Source of the DNA: Oscillospiraceae bacterium
GTDB lineage: Bacteria > Bacillota > Clostridia > Oscillospirales > Acutalibacteraceae
Reading direction: 5' to 3'
NCBI GenBank assembly: GCA_015065425.1
Contig: SVQH01000010.1
Coordinates: forward strand, 17,920-81,919
Length of the DNA stretch: 64,000 nucleotides
The first letter of the stretch is position 1. Each line of letters opens with the position of its first letter. The position numbers and the translations under genes are program-made. Below are positions 52,341 through 62,985 of the stretch, in pieces. The notes under the pieces are model-generated. The model was not told the origin of the DNA and did not search any database. It was given only the letters and a program-made list of their open reading frames with translations.

Positions 52341-53369
52341 ATGGAACTTTCCGAAAGAAAAGAGCTTATACTTTCTGCTGTCATCGAACGGTTCCTTACG
52401 ACAGGTGAGCCTGTCGGCTCAAAGTTTCTTGCAGGTATGCCTAATGTCTCGGTGTCTCCTGCGACAATAAGAAACGAAATGGCTCTTCTTTCCGATATGG
52501 GATATCTTGATCAGCCCCATACTTCTGCGGGCAGAATTCCTTCCGACAAGGGTTACAGATATTACATTGATAAGCTGCTTCAGAATTTCTCTCCCTCAGA
52601 CGGTGATGTGTTCAGGATACTCAGCAGCATAGACCATTCCGAAGGCGATACGGTAAGTGTCATTTCACAGATTTGTGATGTTCTCTCGGCTGTGACGGGA
52701 CTTACGGCTGTTGCTGTGACTCCTCACAGTGAAAACGGCGTGATAACAGGTACGAAGCTTATTCCACTCTCATCAAAAAGTGCGATGGTGGTGGTGAGCA
52801 CCTCGGCAGGAGTGACAAAAAGCAGAATTGCAAGACTTGGCTGTGAAATCGATTATCCGCTGATGGAGCTTTTTTACAATGTTACCGCGGCAAATTTCAC
52901 GGGAGTGCAAAGTTCAGCTCTGAACAGTGCAAAGCTTCAGACGGCGGCGTCTTCTTTGGGTGAACGCTCACTTGACATAATGCCTCTTATCGTGACATTT
53001 TTTGAAGCGGCACTTGAAGCATCGGGTGCAGATGCAGTGGTAAAGGGTCATTCACACATTTTAAGCTCAGTTGAACTGGCTCAGGATGCGGTGCAGATAA
53101 TTGAACTTCTGAGAAACAAAAATACCGTAACCGCACTTATGGAGGCAGATACGGATTCTCCCGTTTCTCTTAAAATAGGCTCTGAAAACGAATTTTCGTG
53201 CCTGAGACGAGCCGCCGTTATTAAGGCTGTGTACAAAGTCGGAGAAGATGCGGCAGGTTGTCTCGGTGTTATAGGACCTACGAAGACAGACTATTCAAGA
53301 GTGATACCTCTGGTTAAATATATAAGTGAAGTGGCAGGTTCCATTCTGGAACAGATGGCACAGACGTAA
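52341..53369 (+). CDS. hrcA: Heat-inducible transcription repressor HrcA
   Basis: A 342-residue repressor. The N-terminal winged helix has LTTGEPVGSKFLAGMPNVSVSPATIRNEMALLSDMGYLDQPHTSAGRIPSDKGYR-type HrcA sequence (residues about 10-75), followed by the dimerisation/GAF-like domain. GGAGG precedes the ATG. It binds the CIRCE site just upstream and so regulates itself and grpE-dnaK-dnaJ. Confidence 0.97.
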   Translation: MELSERKELILSAVIERFLTTGEPVGSKFLAGMPNVSVSPATIRNEMALLSDMGYLDQPHTSAGRIPSDKGYRYYIDKLLQNFSPSDGDVFRILSSIDHSEGDTVSVISQICDVLSAVTGLTAVAVTPHSENGVITGTKLIPLSSKSAMVVVSTSAGVTKSRIARLGCEIDYPLMELFYNVTAANFTGVQSSALNSAKLQTAASSLGERSLDIMPLIVTFFEAALEASGADAVVKGHSHILSSVELAQDAVQIIELLRNKNTVTALMEADTDSPVSLKIGSENEFSCLRRAAVIKAVYKVGEDAAGCLGVIGPTKTDYSRVIPLVKYISEVAGSILEQMAQT

Positions 53370-53402
53370 ATAATAAATACATGATGAAAGGACGGTTCAA
53401 AA

Positions 53403-53957
53403 TTGGCTAAAGATAAGAAAAAGACTGATAATACAGCCCGGGCAGAAGAAAATGTTACGGAAAATGAGACTGTCGCAGCAGAAGATACTCCCGAAGAGAG
53501 TGCGACTGATGAAAGAGACAGCATAATAGAAAGTCTTAACGAAAAGCTTTTGGAGGCAAATGACAAGCTTCTTCGTACCATGGCTGAATATGACAATTTC
53601 CGTAAACGCAGTGTAAAGGAAAAGGAAGCAATATATTCCGATTCAAAATCTGATATTATAGGAAAACTTCTTCCTGTTATTGATAATTTTGAAAGAGCGG
53701 CAAGTGCCGAATCTGACCTTGAAACTTATAAAAAAGGAATCGAAATGACGGTAAAACAGCTTCTCGATGTACTTGCATCTATGGGAGTTGAGGCTTTCGG
53801 TGAGAAAGGCGAGGAATTCGATCCCAATTTCCACAACGGCGTAATGCATGTAGACGATGAGGAACTCGGCGAAAATGTCATTTCCGAAGTATACATGAAA
53901 GGTTATAAAGCAGGTGACAGAGTTATCCGTCCCGCAACAGTAATAGTAGCAAACTGA
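53403..53957 (+). CDS. grpE: Nucleotide exchange factor GrpE
   Basis: A 184-residue GrpE that releases ADP from DnaK. An acidic disordered N-terminus precedes the long coiled coil ([26 protein letters not shown]) and the beta domain with [14 protein letters not shown] and [18 protein letters not shown]. The start is a TTG, after GAAAGGA. It lies between hrcA and dnaK. Confidence 0.96.
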   Translation: MAKDKKKTDNTARAEENVTENETVAAEDTPEESATDERDSIIESLNEKLLEANDKLLRTMAEYDNFRKRSVKEKEAIYSDSKSDIIGKLLPVIDNFERAASAESDLETYKKGIEMTVKQLLDVLASMGVEAFGEKGEEFDPNFHNGVMHVDDEELGENVISEVYMKGYKAGDRVIRPATVIVAN

Positions 53958-53988
53958 TATATTTTTATTAATTTTGGAGGAAAAAACA

Positions 53989-55836
53989 ATGGCAAAAGTA
54001 ATCGGTATTGACTTAGGTACAACAAACTCATGCGTAGCAGTTATCGAAGGCGGCGAGCCTGTAGTTATCGCAAATGCTGAAGGAGCAAGAACAACTCCCT
54101 CTGTAGTTGCTTTCGGCAAGACAGGTGAAAGAATGGTAGGTCAGGTAGCAAAGAGACAGGCTATCACAAATCCCGACAAGACAGTTGCATCCATCAAAAG
54201 ACAGATGGGCACTGAATATAAGGTAAGAATCGACGACAAGGCTTTTACACCTCAGGAAATTTCAGCAATGATTCTTCAGAAGCTTAAAACTGATGCTGAA
54301 AGCTATCTCGGACACAGTGTCAACGAGGCAGTTATTACGGTTCCCGCATATTTCACCGATGCACAGCGTCAGGCAACAAAGGATGCAGGTAAAATTGCAG
54401 GACTTGAAGTAAAAAGAATTATCAACGAGCCCACAGCTGCTGCACTTGCTTACGGTATTGACAAGGAAAATGACCAGAAGGTTATGGTATATGACCTCGG
54501 CGGCGGTACCTTCGACGTATCCATCATTGAAATGGGTGACGGTGTTCAGGAGGTTCTTGCAACTGCAGGTAACAACCGTCTCGGCGGTGACGACTTTGAC
54601 CAGAGAATAATTGACTGGTTGGCTGCAGAGTTCAAGAAGACAGAAGGTATTGACCTTCGCGGCGACAAAATGGCAATGCAGAGACTTAAGGAAGCTGCAG
54701 AAAAGGCTAAGATTGAGCTTTCAGGCGTTACCACTTCTGCTATCAGCCTTCCCTTCATAACTGCTGATGCTACAGGTCCCAAGCATCTTGAAACTTCTCT
54801 TACAAGAGCAAAGTTCAATGAACTTACTTCTGACCTTGTAGAAGCAACAATGGGTCCCGTCCGTCAGGCAATTCAGGATTCAGGTCTTAAAATTTCCGAA
54901 ATCGATAAGGTTCTCATGGTCGGCGGTTCTTCAAGAATTCCCGCAGTTCAGGAAGCAATCAAGGCATTTACGGGTAAAGAACCCTTCAAGGGAATCAATC
55001 CCGACGAATGTGTTGCGGTAGGTGCTGCAATTCAGGGCGGTGTTCTCGGCGGCGAGGTTCAGGGACTTCTTCTCCTTGACGTTACTCCTCTTTCACTGGG
55101 TATTGAAACACTCGGCGGTGTATGCACAAAGATAATCGACAGAAATACAACCATTCCTACCAAGAAGAGCCAGATATTCTCAACTGCAGCAGACAATCAG
55201 TCCTCTGTTCAGGTTCATGTTCTTCAGGGTGAGAGAGAATTTGCAAAGGACAACAAGACTCTCGGTATGTTCATGCTTGACGGAATTCTTCCCGCAAGAA
55301 GAGGCGTTCCTCAGATTGAAGTTACTTTTGATATTGATGCAAACGGTATCGTTCACGTATCCGCAAAGGATCTCGGTACAGGCAAGGAACAGGCAATATC
55401 TATCACAGCTTCTTCCAATATGAGCAAGGAAGACATCGAAAAGGCTGTCAGAGAAGCAGAGCAGTTTGCTGAAGAAGACAAGAGACGCAAGGAAGAGCTT
55501 GATATCAAGAACAATGCAGATCAGATGGTATATCAGTGTGAAAAGCTTCTTTCTGAAAACGGTGATAAGCTTGAAGAAGGCGACAAGGCAAACATTAATG
55601 CTGCAGTAGATTCTCTTAAAGAAGCACTTAAAGGCGAGGATTACAATCTCATCAAGTCCCGTCAGGAAGAACTCACAAAGGTATTCTATGATATCTCCGA
55701 AAAGCTCTACAAGGCTGCTGCTCCCGAAGGAGCACAGGGTGCTCCCGATTTCGGCGGTGCCGCAGGATATGATGTTCCTCCCACAGATGCAGGTGCTGAT
55801 GACGGCTATTACGATGCTCCTTATACAGAAGTTTAA
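53989..55836 (+). CDS. dnaK: Chaperone DnaK (Hsp70)
   Basis: A 615-residue Hsp70. It has the [14 protein letters not shown] start, [18 protein letters not shown] and [12 protein letters not shown] in the ATPase domain, the substrate domain ([22 protein letters not shown]) and an acidic helical lid ending in a Gly/Asp-rich tail. I chose the ATG at 53989, after GGAGG. A GC-rich hairpin at about 55,848-55,880 separates it from dnaJ. Confidence 0.98.
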   Translation: MAKVIGIDLGTTNSCVAVIEGGEPVVIANAEGARTTPSVVAFGKTGERMVGQVAKRQAITNPDKTVASIKRQMGTEYKVRIDDKAFTPQEISAMILQKLKTDAESYLGHSVNEAVITVPAYFTDAQRQATKDAGKIAGLEVKRIINEPTAAALAYGIDKENDQKVMVYDLGGGTFDVSIIEMGDGVQEVLATAGNNRLGGDDFDQRIIDWLAAEFKKTEGIDLRGDKMAMQRLKEAAEKAKIELSGVTTSAISLPFITADATGPKHLETSLTRAKFNELTSDLVEATMGPVRQAIQDSGLKISEIDKVLMVGGSSRIPAVQEAIKAFTGKEPFKGINPDECVAVGAAIQGGVLGGEVQGLLLLDVTPLSLGIETLGGVCTKIIDRNTTIPTKKSQIFSTAADNQSSVQVHVLQGEREFAKDNKTLGMFMLDGILPARRGVPQIEVTFDIDANGIVHVSAKDLGTGKEQAISITASSNMSKEDIEKAVREAEQFAEEDKRRKEELDIKNNADQMVYQCEKLLSENGDKLEEGDKANINAAVDSLKEALKGEDYNLIKSRQEELTKVFYDISEKLYKAAAPEGAQGAPDFGGAAGYDVPPTDAGADDGYYDAPYTEV

Positions 55837-55923
55837 TTGACAATAAAAGGCTGCGGAAGACTCCGTTTTTCCGCGGCTTTAAGTCTTTTGACTGTACATA
55901 TTTTTAACTGAAGGAAAAATATT

Positions 55924-57081
55924 ATGGCAGAAAAACGAGATTATTACGAAGTCCTGGGTGTCAGTAAAGGTGCTTCGGACGATGAAATAAAAAAAGCCTA
56001 CCGTAAAATGGCTAAGCAGTACCATCCCGACCTTAATCCCGGAAATGCAGAAGCTGAAGCCAAGTTCAAGGAATGCAACGAAGCTTACGAGGTTCTCTCC
56101 GATGCCGATAAAAAGGCAAAATATGACCGTTTCGGTCATGCAGGTGTTGACCCCAATTACGGCGGCGGTGGCGGAGGCTTTGACGGCTTCGGCGGTATGG
56201 GCTTTGATATGGGAGATATTTTCTCTACCATTTTTGAAGGCTTCGGCGGCGGTTTCGGCGGCGGCTCACGCAGTAATCCCAATGCTCCCAAAAGAGGCTC
56301 GGACATACAGACAAACATAACAATATCCTTTGAAGAAGCAGCAAAGGGCTGCAAAAAAACAGTCGAAGTTACGAGAATTGAAGTATGTGACGGCTGTTCA
56401 GGCTCAGGTGCTGCTGCAGGTTCAACCACACAGACCTGTTCACAGTGCGGCGGCTCGGGTCAGGTTATGAGTCAGCAGAGAACCATACTTGGTGTGATAC
56501 AGACACAAAAGCCCTGTCCCACCTGTGGCGGAAAAGGAACGGTTATTCCCAATCCCTGTGCAAAGTGCCGCGGCTCGGGAAGAGTACGCAGACCCTCAAA
56601 AATAGAGGTAAATGTACCTGCAGGTATTGATGACAGACAGGCATTTGCAGTGCGTTCACAGGGTAACAAGGGTGTAAACGGCGGTCCTGCAGGAGACCTT
56701 CGTATAGGTGTCAGCGTCAGACAGCATCCGTATTTTGTACGTGAGGGCTACAATGTATGGTATACCGCAAAAATCAGCTTTGCACAGGCTGCTCTCGGCA
56801 GTGAACTTATAGTTCCCACGCTTGACGGCGATGTGAAGTATGCTGTTCCTGCAGGAACTCAGTCCGGAGATGTGTTCAAACTTAAGGACAAGGGTATAGT
56901 TTATTCAAACGGCAGAATGAAGGGCGATCAGCTTGTTAAAATAGATGTTGTCGTTCCCAAAAAGCTCTCTGACAGACAAAGAGAGCTGCTTAAAGAGTTT
57001 GAGTCAACCCTCAATCCCGGAAATATGGGTACTCTCAGCGAAGACAAAGGCAAAGGCCTTTTTGGTAAAAAGAAAAAATAA
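55924..57081 (+). CDS. dnaJ: Co-chaperone DnaJ (Hsp40)
   Basis: A 385-residue type I J-protein. It has a J domain with HPD (YHPDLNPGN), a long Gly/Phe-rich linker, four zinc motifs ([32 protein letters not shown]) and a complete C-terminal substrate domain. It delivers clients to DnaK and stimulates its ATPase. It is the last gene of the CIRCE operon. Confidence 0.98.
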   Translation: MAEKRDYYEVLGVSKGASDDEIKKAYRKMAKQYHPDLNPGNAEAEAKFKECNEAYEVLSDADKKAKYDRFGHAGVDPNYGGGGGGFDGFGGMGFDMGDIFSTIFEGFGGGFGGGSRSNPNAPKRGSDIQTNITISFEEAAKGCKKTVEVTRIEVCDGCSGSGAAAGSTTQTCSQCGGSGQVMSQQRTILGVIQTQKPCPTCGGKGTVIPNPCAKCRGSGRVRRPSKIEVNVPAGIDDRQAFAVRSQGNKGVNGGPAGDLRIGVSVRQHPYFVREGYNVWYTAKISFAQAALGSELIVPTLDGDVKYAVPAGTQSGDVFKLKDKGIVYSNGRMKGDQLVKIDVVVPKKLSDRQRELLKEFESTLNPGNMGTLSEDKGKGLFGKKKK

Positions 57082-57088
57082 TCATGAG

Positions 57089-57133
57089 AAAATAGCTTAA
57101 GTTTGCTGAAAAAAGCAAATTTAAGCTATTTTT
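57089..57133 (+). terminator. Terminator of the heat-shock operon
   Basis: AAAATAGCTTAAGTTTGCT pairs with AGCAAATTTAAGCTATTTT (one G-T) and ends in a T run, 8 bases after the dnaJ stop. Confidence 0.88.
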
Positions 57134-57223
57134 GTATTATGCGAAAAATTATATTTTGTTGGTGTATTTGCCGTGATACACATTTGCCTGTAGGGGAAAA
57201 TGTGTATATGAATGTATGTTGCT

Positions 57224-58807
57224 TTATTCTGTCCTATTGAACAGAATTGTGATTTTATCTGTTATTTTATGCTTTAATATATCCTGTTCTTCCCACTTTA
57301 ATGAAAGCCCCAGCCATTTTGTAATTTTTTCTGATGAAAAGGGCAGAAAGGGATATAGCAATACTGTAATATTCCCGACAAGATAAATGCAGTTTGCAAT
57401 GGTTTTCTGACAGGAAGAAATGTTCTCTGTTCTTGTGCTCCACGGTTTTTCCGAATCATAATATGTGTTCGCAAAACGTATTAGCCCGAATATCTCATCA
57501 AGGGCTTCTCTTAAAACACCTTTTTCGATTTTCTGCCCCGTGCTGATGAATGTCTGATGTATTTTATTGCGGATATCCTCGTCAATTTCGGCAGAGGGTA
57601 TAACGGAATCAAGGTATCTTGCTGAAAAAGCAAGGGTACGGTTTACAAAATTTCCCCATGCACCCACAAGCTCTGAATTGTTTTGTATATTAAATTCCCT
57701 GAAAGAAAAATCGGAATCTCTCTTTTCGGGGCCGTTAGCTATGAAAAAATATCTTATTGCATCAGGGGCGTAAGTGCTTACAAGTTCTTTTGCCCATACT
57801 GCATGACCGGAGCTTGTTGATATCTTCCGTCCGTCAAGGGTCATATATTCGCTTGAAATTATTTCATCGGGCAGGTGAAGATATTCGCCGTGAGACAGTA
57901 AAAGTGCTGGTAAAATGATAGTATGAAATGGGATGTTGTCCTTACCGTGAACATAGTAATGACGGCTGTCTTCTCCGAAAAGGTCTTTGAGAGCAATATC
58001 TCTTTCTTCGCAAAGGGAAGCGGCTGCCGATAAATATCCGAGAACATTTTCAGCCCATATATAGATTTTTTTGCTTTCATAACCCTGTTTCGGTACATCA
58101 ATGCCCCAATCAAGATCTCTTGTTATGGCTCTGTCACGAAGTCCTTCGTCTATATAACGTTTCGTAAATGCCAAGGCATTTTTACGCCAATACGGATGGG
58201 ATTTCAGAAAAACTGTCAGTTCATCCCTGAGCTTTGATATCAGAAGAAATATCTGAGTTGACTCTTTGAATATTACGGAAGTACCGCAGTCGGTACATTT
58301 TGCATTTATGAGATTTACGGGTTCAAGTATCTCACCGCAGCTATCGCAGCCGTCCCCCCGTGCACTGCTTCCGCAAACGGGACAGCTTCCCTCCGCTAAT
58401 CTGTCGGTAAGAATTTTTTTGCAGTCGGGACAATAGGCTTGTTTGACTTTTCTTTCTTCCGTATACTCACTTGTATATAGCTTTTTGTGAAACTCTGTGA
58501 CAAAATTTCTGTGTTTTTCACAGGAAGTTTTGGAATAAAGGTCATAGGAAAAGCCGAGTTGTCTGAACACTTCATAAAATTCTTCGTGATAGTGTTCACT
58601 TATGCTTTCAGGGGTAGTTTTTTCTTTTTTTGCCCTGAGGGTGATGGGGGTGCCGTAGCAGTCACTTCCCGATACATAAAAGACTCTGTCTCCTTTAAGG
58701 CGGTGATAACGAGCAAGGACATCCCCCGGAAGAAGGGCTGCAATGTGCCCTATGTGAAGCGAGCCGTTAGCATAAGGCCACGCTCCGCCGATTAAAATGT
58801 TTTTCAT
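57224..58807 (-). CDS. metG: Methionyl-tRNA synthetase
   Basis: A 527-residue class I synthetase. It has GGAWPYANGSLHIGHIAALL with HIGH, a four-Cys zinc knuckle region (CPDCKK…CPVCGSSARGDGCDSC), DLDWGIDVP and the anticodon-binding domain. The catalytic loop reads KISTSSGHAVW, where many MetRS have KMSKS. It lacks the C-terminal EMAP-type tRNA-binding domain, so it is the short form. A T-box leader precedes it. It may be the only or a second MetRS in this genome. Confidence 0.94.
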   Translation of the reverse strand: MKNILIGGAWPYANGSLHIGHIAALLPGDVLARYHRLKGDRVFYVSGSDCYGTPITLRAKKEKTTPESISEHYHEEFYEVFRQLGFSYDLYSKTSCEKHRNFVTEFHKKLYTSEYTEERKVKQAYCPDCKKILTDRLAEGSCPVCGSSARGDGCDSCGEILEPVNLINAKCTDCGTSVIFKESTQIFLLISKLRDELTVFLKSHPYWRKNALAFTKRYIDEGLRDRAITRDLDWGIDVPKQGYESKKIYIWAENVLGYLSAAASLCEERDIALKDLFGEDSRHYYVHGKDNIPFHTIILPALLLSHGEYLHLPDEIISSEYMTLDGRKISTSSGHAVWAKELVSTYAPDAIRYFFIANGPEKRDSDFSFREFNIQNNSELVGAWGNFVNRTLAFSARYLDSVIPSAEIDEDIRNKIHQTFISTGQKIEKGVLREALDEIFGLIRFANTYYDSEKPWSTRTENISSCQKTIANCIYLVGNITVLLYPFLPFSSEKITKWLGLSLKWEEQDILKHKITDKITILFNRTE

Positions 58808-58861
58808 GTTTTTTTCCTCATTTCTTTAGTCAGTAACACTTAATTTATTAATTTTGTTAAC

Positions 58862-59160
58862 AAAAAAACGCTCTCACCCCCTGATGTAAAACCAAGGGAC
58901 GAGAGCGAAAAACTCACGTGTTACCACCCTAATTCACTTGTTTCTCACGACAACAAGCCTTATCAAGTTCGGACAGGAAATGATCTGTCGAAACTCTATC
59001 GCTGTTACGGGCGAACCCGACGCAGCCTAACTGAAAAGCTCGGTGCGTAGCTCAAAGACCATGTTCGGCAGAATTCACTTTACCCATTCACAGCACATCC
59101 CGAAGGATGATGGGATTCTCTGAAAAGCTTCATGAGCCTACTCTTTCTCATCATTGCTTT
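58862..59160 (-). promoter_or_regulatory. T-box riboswitch leader of metG
   Basis: The minus-strand leader contains the T-box sequence AGGGTGGTAACACG (58930-58917). A terminator follows: CGCTCTC/GAGAGCG stem (58869-58907), then seven T. The likely specifier is ATG at 59062-59060 in GAACATGG, matching methionine. Uncharged tRNA-Met would favour the antiterminator and metG expression. Confidence 0.92.
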
Positions 59161-59166
59161 GTATGT

Positions 59167-59195
59167 ACTATAACAGATATTTTTCCTGAAATCAA
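59167..59195 (-). promoter_or_regulatory. Promoter of the metG T-box leader
   Basis: Minus-strand TTGATT (59195-59190), 17 bases, TATAGT (59172-59167), placing transcription start near 59,160, where the T-box leader begins. Confidence 0.7.
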
Positions 59196-59199
59196 CCGT

Positions 59200-60084
59200 T
59201 TAATCAAATTTATATGAATTTCCCTCAAAGAAATCCTTGTAGACCTTTACGCACGAAAGGTCTGTCCACTTTGAAACTTTTACGGGTACGGAGTCGATAT
59301 CATATATTTTTGCCCCCTTCAGTGACAGAAGAAAAGGGGAGTGCGTGGAGATGATAAACTGACATCCGTGGTGTCGGACAGAGTCTTCTAAAAAATATTT
59401 GAGTTCAAGTTGATTCGAGGGGGATAGGCTGTTTTCGGGTTCGTCGAGTATATACAATGCATTGTCGTGAATGGCATCCACAAAAAGCGACAGTGCACTT
59501 TCCCCGTTGGAGCGTTCTGTGACATTACGCATAAGCCTTGAACGGATAAACTGAGACTGACTGACTTTTCTGTTTCTTGAATCCATGATTCTTTTCCAAC
59601 GGTCATAATCGTCGATTCCGTGAAGTACAGTGTCTGCATTTTCACTGTTATTTTCAATCCATTCACCCAAAAGTGCTTGACGCTTCGTATCGATTCCGTC
59701 ATTAATTCTTCTGATATCAAGCACTCTCTCAAAAACATCATCGCTTGTTATTACACCGCTGTCGGGGGAAATATCACCGTCGAGAGAGTAACGGCAAATG
59801 GACACGTAATCGTCAAAAAAGTCACTCCTGTTAAAAGGTGAATTTCGCTTGAGCTTCAATTTTTCGGAAATAACATTAAGAATTGTACTTTTGCCGCTGC
59901 CGTTGTTGCCGCAGAATACCGTGATATCGCCAAAATCAAATTTTTGAGGCAGTTCTCTGCCGTGAAACATTCCAAACGGATATTTTGTGACATAACAGGT
60001 TCTGAGGGTTTTACCCGATGGAATACTGAGAAAATCCGTTTCTTCCTCCGGAGACGGAAAACTGAATGAATATAAGTAAATCAT
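59200..60084 (-). CDS. AAA-family ATPase, ABC-type (AAA_21-like)
   Basis: A 294-residue stand-alone ATPase with an SMC/ABC-like fold: Walker A FCGNNGSGKST (about 72), a signature-like NGESALSLF (about 190), Walker B ALYILDEPENSLSP (about 208) and the H-loop FIISTHSPFLLS. There is no membrane or nuclease domain. I chose the ATG at 60084 (MIYLYSFSFPSPEEE), after AGGTG; the longer frame upstream lacks a ribosome binding site. Such proteins occur alone or with nuclease partners in defence; no partner is adjacent here. Confidence 0.8.
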   Translation of the reverse strand: MIYLYSFSFPSPEEETDFLSIPSGKTLRTCYVTKYPFGMFHGRELPQKFDFGDITVFCGNNGSGKSTILNVISEKLKLKRNSPFNRSDFFDDYVSICRYSLDGDISPDSGVITSDDVFERVLDIRRINDGIDTKRQALLGEWIENNSENADTVLHGIDDYDRWKRIMDSRNRKVSQSQFIRSRLMRNVTERSNGESALSLFVDAIHDNALYILDEPENSLSPSNQLELKYFLEDSVRHHGCQFIISTHSPFLLSLKGAKIYDIDSVPVKVSKWTDLSCVKVYKDFFEGNSYKFD

Positions 60085-60279
60085 AGATATAGCACCTACC
60101 CGAAATTTTATTGAATATATATTAGCAGAAGGAAAGTACCGAATATGGGACATTGCAGTTTTATTTTGAAGCTTTGGCAAAAGATATAAAATTATCAACG
60201 AGATGTTTTGTGAATATTGCAATATGCATAAGTGTATGCTATAATAAATTAACAAATTATTTACGAAAGGTTGAGTGAA

Positions 60280-61737
60280 ATGAAAAAGACAAAAAAATTA
60301 TTTTCCATTATTATGTCAGTATGTATCTTTATTGCTGCTTTGCCTGTATTCGGTTTTGCTTTTCCTGTAAATAAAGAAAAGGGGCCTTTTAACTACTATA
60401 TCGAAAACGGTTATGCGGTAATAAATGATTATGACGGCTCCGTTACGGGTGAGCTTGTTATTCCCGAAAAACTGGGCGGTTATCCCGTCGGCGGAATAAC
60501 AAGATGGAAATTTCAGAATGACCCTAAGATAACCTCTGTAGTTTTACCGGACGGTTTTCTTTATCTCGGAGAACTTGTTTTCGCAGGTTGTTTCAATCTT
60601 ACCAAGGTTACCTTGCCTGACTCTCTGTGTGGAGTCGGACGAGCCGTATTTAACGGTACTCCGTGGTATGAAGCACTTCCTAAAAACGGTGATATTTATA
60701 TCGGAAATGTTTTGGCTGAGGTTGACAAAAACAGGAAAGATACCGAAATAATAGTAAAAGAAGGTACAACGGGAATTGCAGACTATCTTTTTATTAACAA
60801 TACCGTGCTCCAAAAGGTTGTTTTACCCGAGTCCTGTAATTATATCGGTGAGAATGCTTTTAACGGTTGTACTTCCCTTAAGGAAATCATTATGCCCGAG
60901 AATATTAAGTATATGGGGCAGTATGCTTTCGGAAATTGTTCTTCTCTTGAAAAATTTAACATTCCTACAGGGATTAACAGAATAAGCAATGCCCTGTTAT
61001 ATGGTGCATCTGCTCTTAAGGAAATTATTATTCCCTATGAGGTAAAGGATATAGGAAGCGGTGCATTCAGCAGATGTTTTGCTATTACTTCTGTTATTAT
61101 TCCCGACGGGGTTGAAAGAATAGCAGGAGATGCCTTCAGTGAATGTACGGCCCTTGAAGAGGTTACAATTCCCGTATCAATGAAAATAATAGAAAGCGGT
61201 GCTTTCGGAAACTGCAAAAATTTGAAAACACTAATTTATAAGGGTACGGACGAACAGTATTCAGGGATTGTTCTCGGAAACAAAGATAATGACAGCTTTG
61301 TTGCACTTAAAGAGCAAAACCGAGAGCTTCAGGAAAATACAGTCTATGTTCCTTGCTCCTTTGAAGTCGGAACTATGACCTTCCCCAGAGGCACATCGGT
61401 TGCCGATTATTGTGAAGCCCTGTTTGAGCCTTTTACTTCTGTGGCTAAACCCGATAACGGATTTTATTCATTTGAAGAGATTCTGGCAATTATCGTTTCA
61501 GGCAGTATATTAGAGAAGGGACTTGCTGATACTGTTATTGGTGATCTTGACAATAACGGCAAAATAGAGGCTTCCGATGCAAGACTTGCATTGCGTTCTT
61601 CTGTGGGACTTGAGACAGTTGATTTTGCAAAAGTATATACGGCTGATATAGATAATGATAAGTATATCACCTCAGCGGATGCAAGAATTATTCTTAGAGC
61701 TTCCGTAGGACTTGAGGATGCATCCCTTTGGAAGTAA
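60280..61737 (+). CDS. Secreted leucine-rich-repeat (BspA-like) dockerin protein
   Basis: A 485-residue exported protein with a signal peptide (LFSIIMSVCIFIAALPVFGFA). Residues about 60-330 are LRR_5/BspA-type repeats (for example LKEIIMPENIKYMGQYAFGNC), then a linker and a C-terminal dockerin (GDLDNNGKIEASDARLALR and ADIDNDKYITSADARIILR). It should attach to a cohesin scaffold, with the LRRs binding host, partner or carbohydrate. The ATG at 60280 follows AAAGG. Confidence 0.87.
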   Translation: MKKTKKLFSIIMSVCIFIAALPVFGFAFPVNKEKGPFNYYIENGYAVINDYDGSVTGELVIPEKLGGYPVGGITRWKFQNDPKITSVVLPDGFLYLGELVFAGCFNLTKVTLPDSLCGVGRAVFNGTPWYEALPKNGDIYIGNVLAEVDKNRKDTEIIVKEGTTGIADYLFINNTVLQKVVLPESCNYIGENAFNGCTSLKEIIMPENIKYMGQYAFGNCSSLEKFNIPTGINRISNALLYGASALKEIIIPYEVKDIGSGAFSRCFAITSVIIPDGVERIAGDAFSECTALEEVTIPVSMKIIESGAFGNCKNLKTLIYKGTDEQYSGIVLGNKDNDSFVALKEQNRELQENTVYVPCSFEVGTMTFPRGTSVADYCEALFEPFTSVAKPDNGFYSFEEILAIIVSGSILEKGLADTVIGDLDNNGKIEASDARLALRSSVGLETVDFAKVYTADIDNDKYITSADARIILRASVGLEDASLWK

Positions 61738-61762
61738 GTCCTGAGTTTTACCGATAAATTAT

Positions 61763-61801
61763 AACGGCACAGACTTCTGGTAAAGGGTCTGTGCCGTTTT
61801 T
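61763..61801 (+). terminator. Terminator of the LRR-dockerin gene
   Basis: AACGGCACAGAC pairs exactly with GTCTGTGCCGTT, followed by TTT. Confidence 0.85.
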
Positions 61802-61826
61802 ATGACCAAAGATATGAAAGTGAAGG

Positions 61827-62015
61827 TTAGATTTCTTTCGGGTCAATGCCAAGCTTAGTGCATATAATCATTACTGTATCAAATGATGCACCGCCGATAT
61901 CTCTTGAAAGTATTGTCATAAGTGTGCTGTAGGGAATATTGACTTCTGATGCAAACTGCCTTAGACTTTTATATTTATCAAGAATAAGATTACGAAGCTT
62001 TTGTTCTCTTATCAT
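61827..62015 (-). CDS. Small XRE-type helix-turn-helix protein, 62 aa
   Basis: A 62-residue DNA-binding protein made of little more than one helix-turn-helix (YKSLRQFASEVNIPYSTLMTILS, then FDTVMIICTKLGIDP). Its ATG overlaps the stop of the DeoR gene, so it is co-expressed with that regulator. Its targets are unknown. Confidence 0.8.
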   Translation of the reverse strand: MIREQKLRNLILDKYKSLRQFASEVNIPYSTLMTILSRDIGGASFDTVMIICTKLGIDPKEI

Positions 62016-62788
62016 TTTGGTTTATTGACAACAACTATTTCAATTTTTTTGCTTTCTATTGCAGTAAGCTGTTCTTCGGTGCAATCCCAGTCGGTTATTA
62101 CCGAATCAAATTCTTCGGCATCACAAACCTTGATGAAGGAATCAATACCGATTTTAGAGCTTGGCATCAAAAGATATTTCCTGCGGCTGTTTTTTATAAC
62201 CGTGTACTGAAATGCGGCTGTTTCGCCGGTTCCGTTTGAAAGTCCGAATTCTGCCGTAAAACCTGAACCCGTAATGAAACAAATATCAAAATGAATACGG
62301 CTGACAAACTCATTTGCAAGGCTGTCTGTAACTGAACCGCTTTGCCGCATTTTTCCTCCTGTAATAAAAACTTCAATGTTGTCAAAAGCAAGAAGCTCTT
62401 TTGCTATATCAACAGAATTGATAACTACAGTAAAGTTGATATCTTTCGGTAAAAAAGAAGTCATTATATAGCCGAATGAGCCGCCGGTGAGATATATTAT
62501 ATCATTTTCTTTGATTTTTGTTGCAGCTGAACGGGATATTTCCCTGTAGTTGTCAAATATAGGCATATCGGAAAAATTTCTGTTTTTGGGTGAACGAACA
62601 AATACTCCGCTTAATGCTATTGCCCCGCCGTGAGTTCTTTTACAATGTCCGTTTTGTTCAAGAATACGAAGATCCCGACGGGCGGATTCATCTGATATTC
62701 CGTATTTTTGCGTAATTTCGGCAATGGTGATTTTTCCGTTTTCTTTAATAATTTCAGCTATTTCCTGATGTCTCTCTTCTATAAACAT
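62012..62788 (-). CDS. DeoR-family transcriptional regulator
   Basis: A 258-residue regulator with an N-terminal DeoR winged helix (RHQEIAEIIKENGKITIAEITQKYGISDESARRDLRILEQ) and a C-terminal sugar-phosphate-sensing domain (IYLTGGSFGYIMT, VFITGGKMR, SSKIGIDSFIKVCDAEEFD). I chose the ATG at 62788, after AGAGGTG. No sugar operon is adjacent, so the effector cannot be told. Confidence 0.88.
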   Translation of the reverse strand: MFIEERHQEIAEIIKENGKITIAEITQKYGISDESARRDLRILEQNGHCKRTHGGAIALSGVFVRSPKNRNFSDMPIFDNYREISRSAATKIKENDIIYLTGGSFGYIMTSFLPKDINFTVVINSVDIAKELLAFDNIEVFITGGKMRQSGSVTDSLANEFVSRIHFDICFITGSGFTAEFGLSNGTGETAAFQYTVIKNSRRKYLLMPSSKIGIDSFIKVCDAEEFDSVITDWDCTEEQLTAIESKKIEIVVVNKPK

Positions 62789-62985
62789 ATTAACACCTCT
62801 TGATATAAAAATGTTTTTGGATCTGATATGCATATAATACAACACAATCGGAAGTAAATCAACATTTTCAGTAATCGAATTTGAGTATATTTTTTATTCA
62901 CTTTTATGAATAATGAATCTTTACACTACAGTTTTTCGATGTTATATTAAGATAAACAGTTGTGAAGAAATTAGGAGGAAAATAT

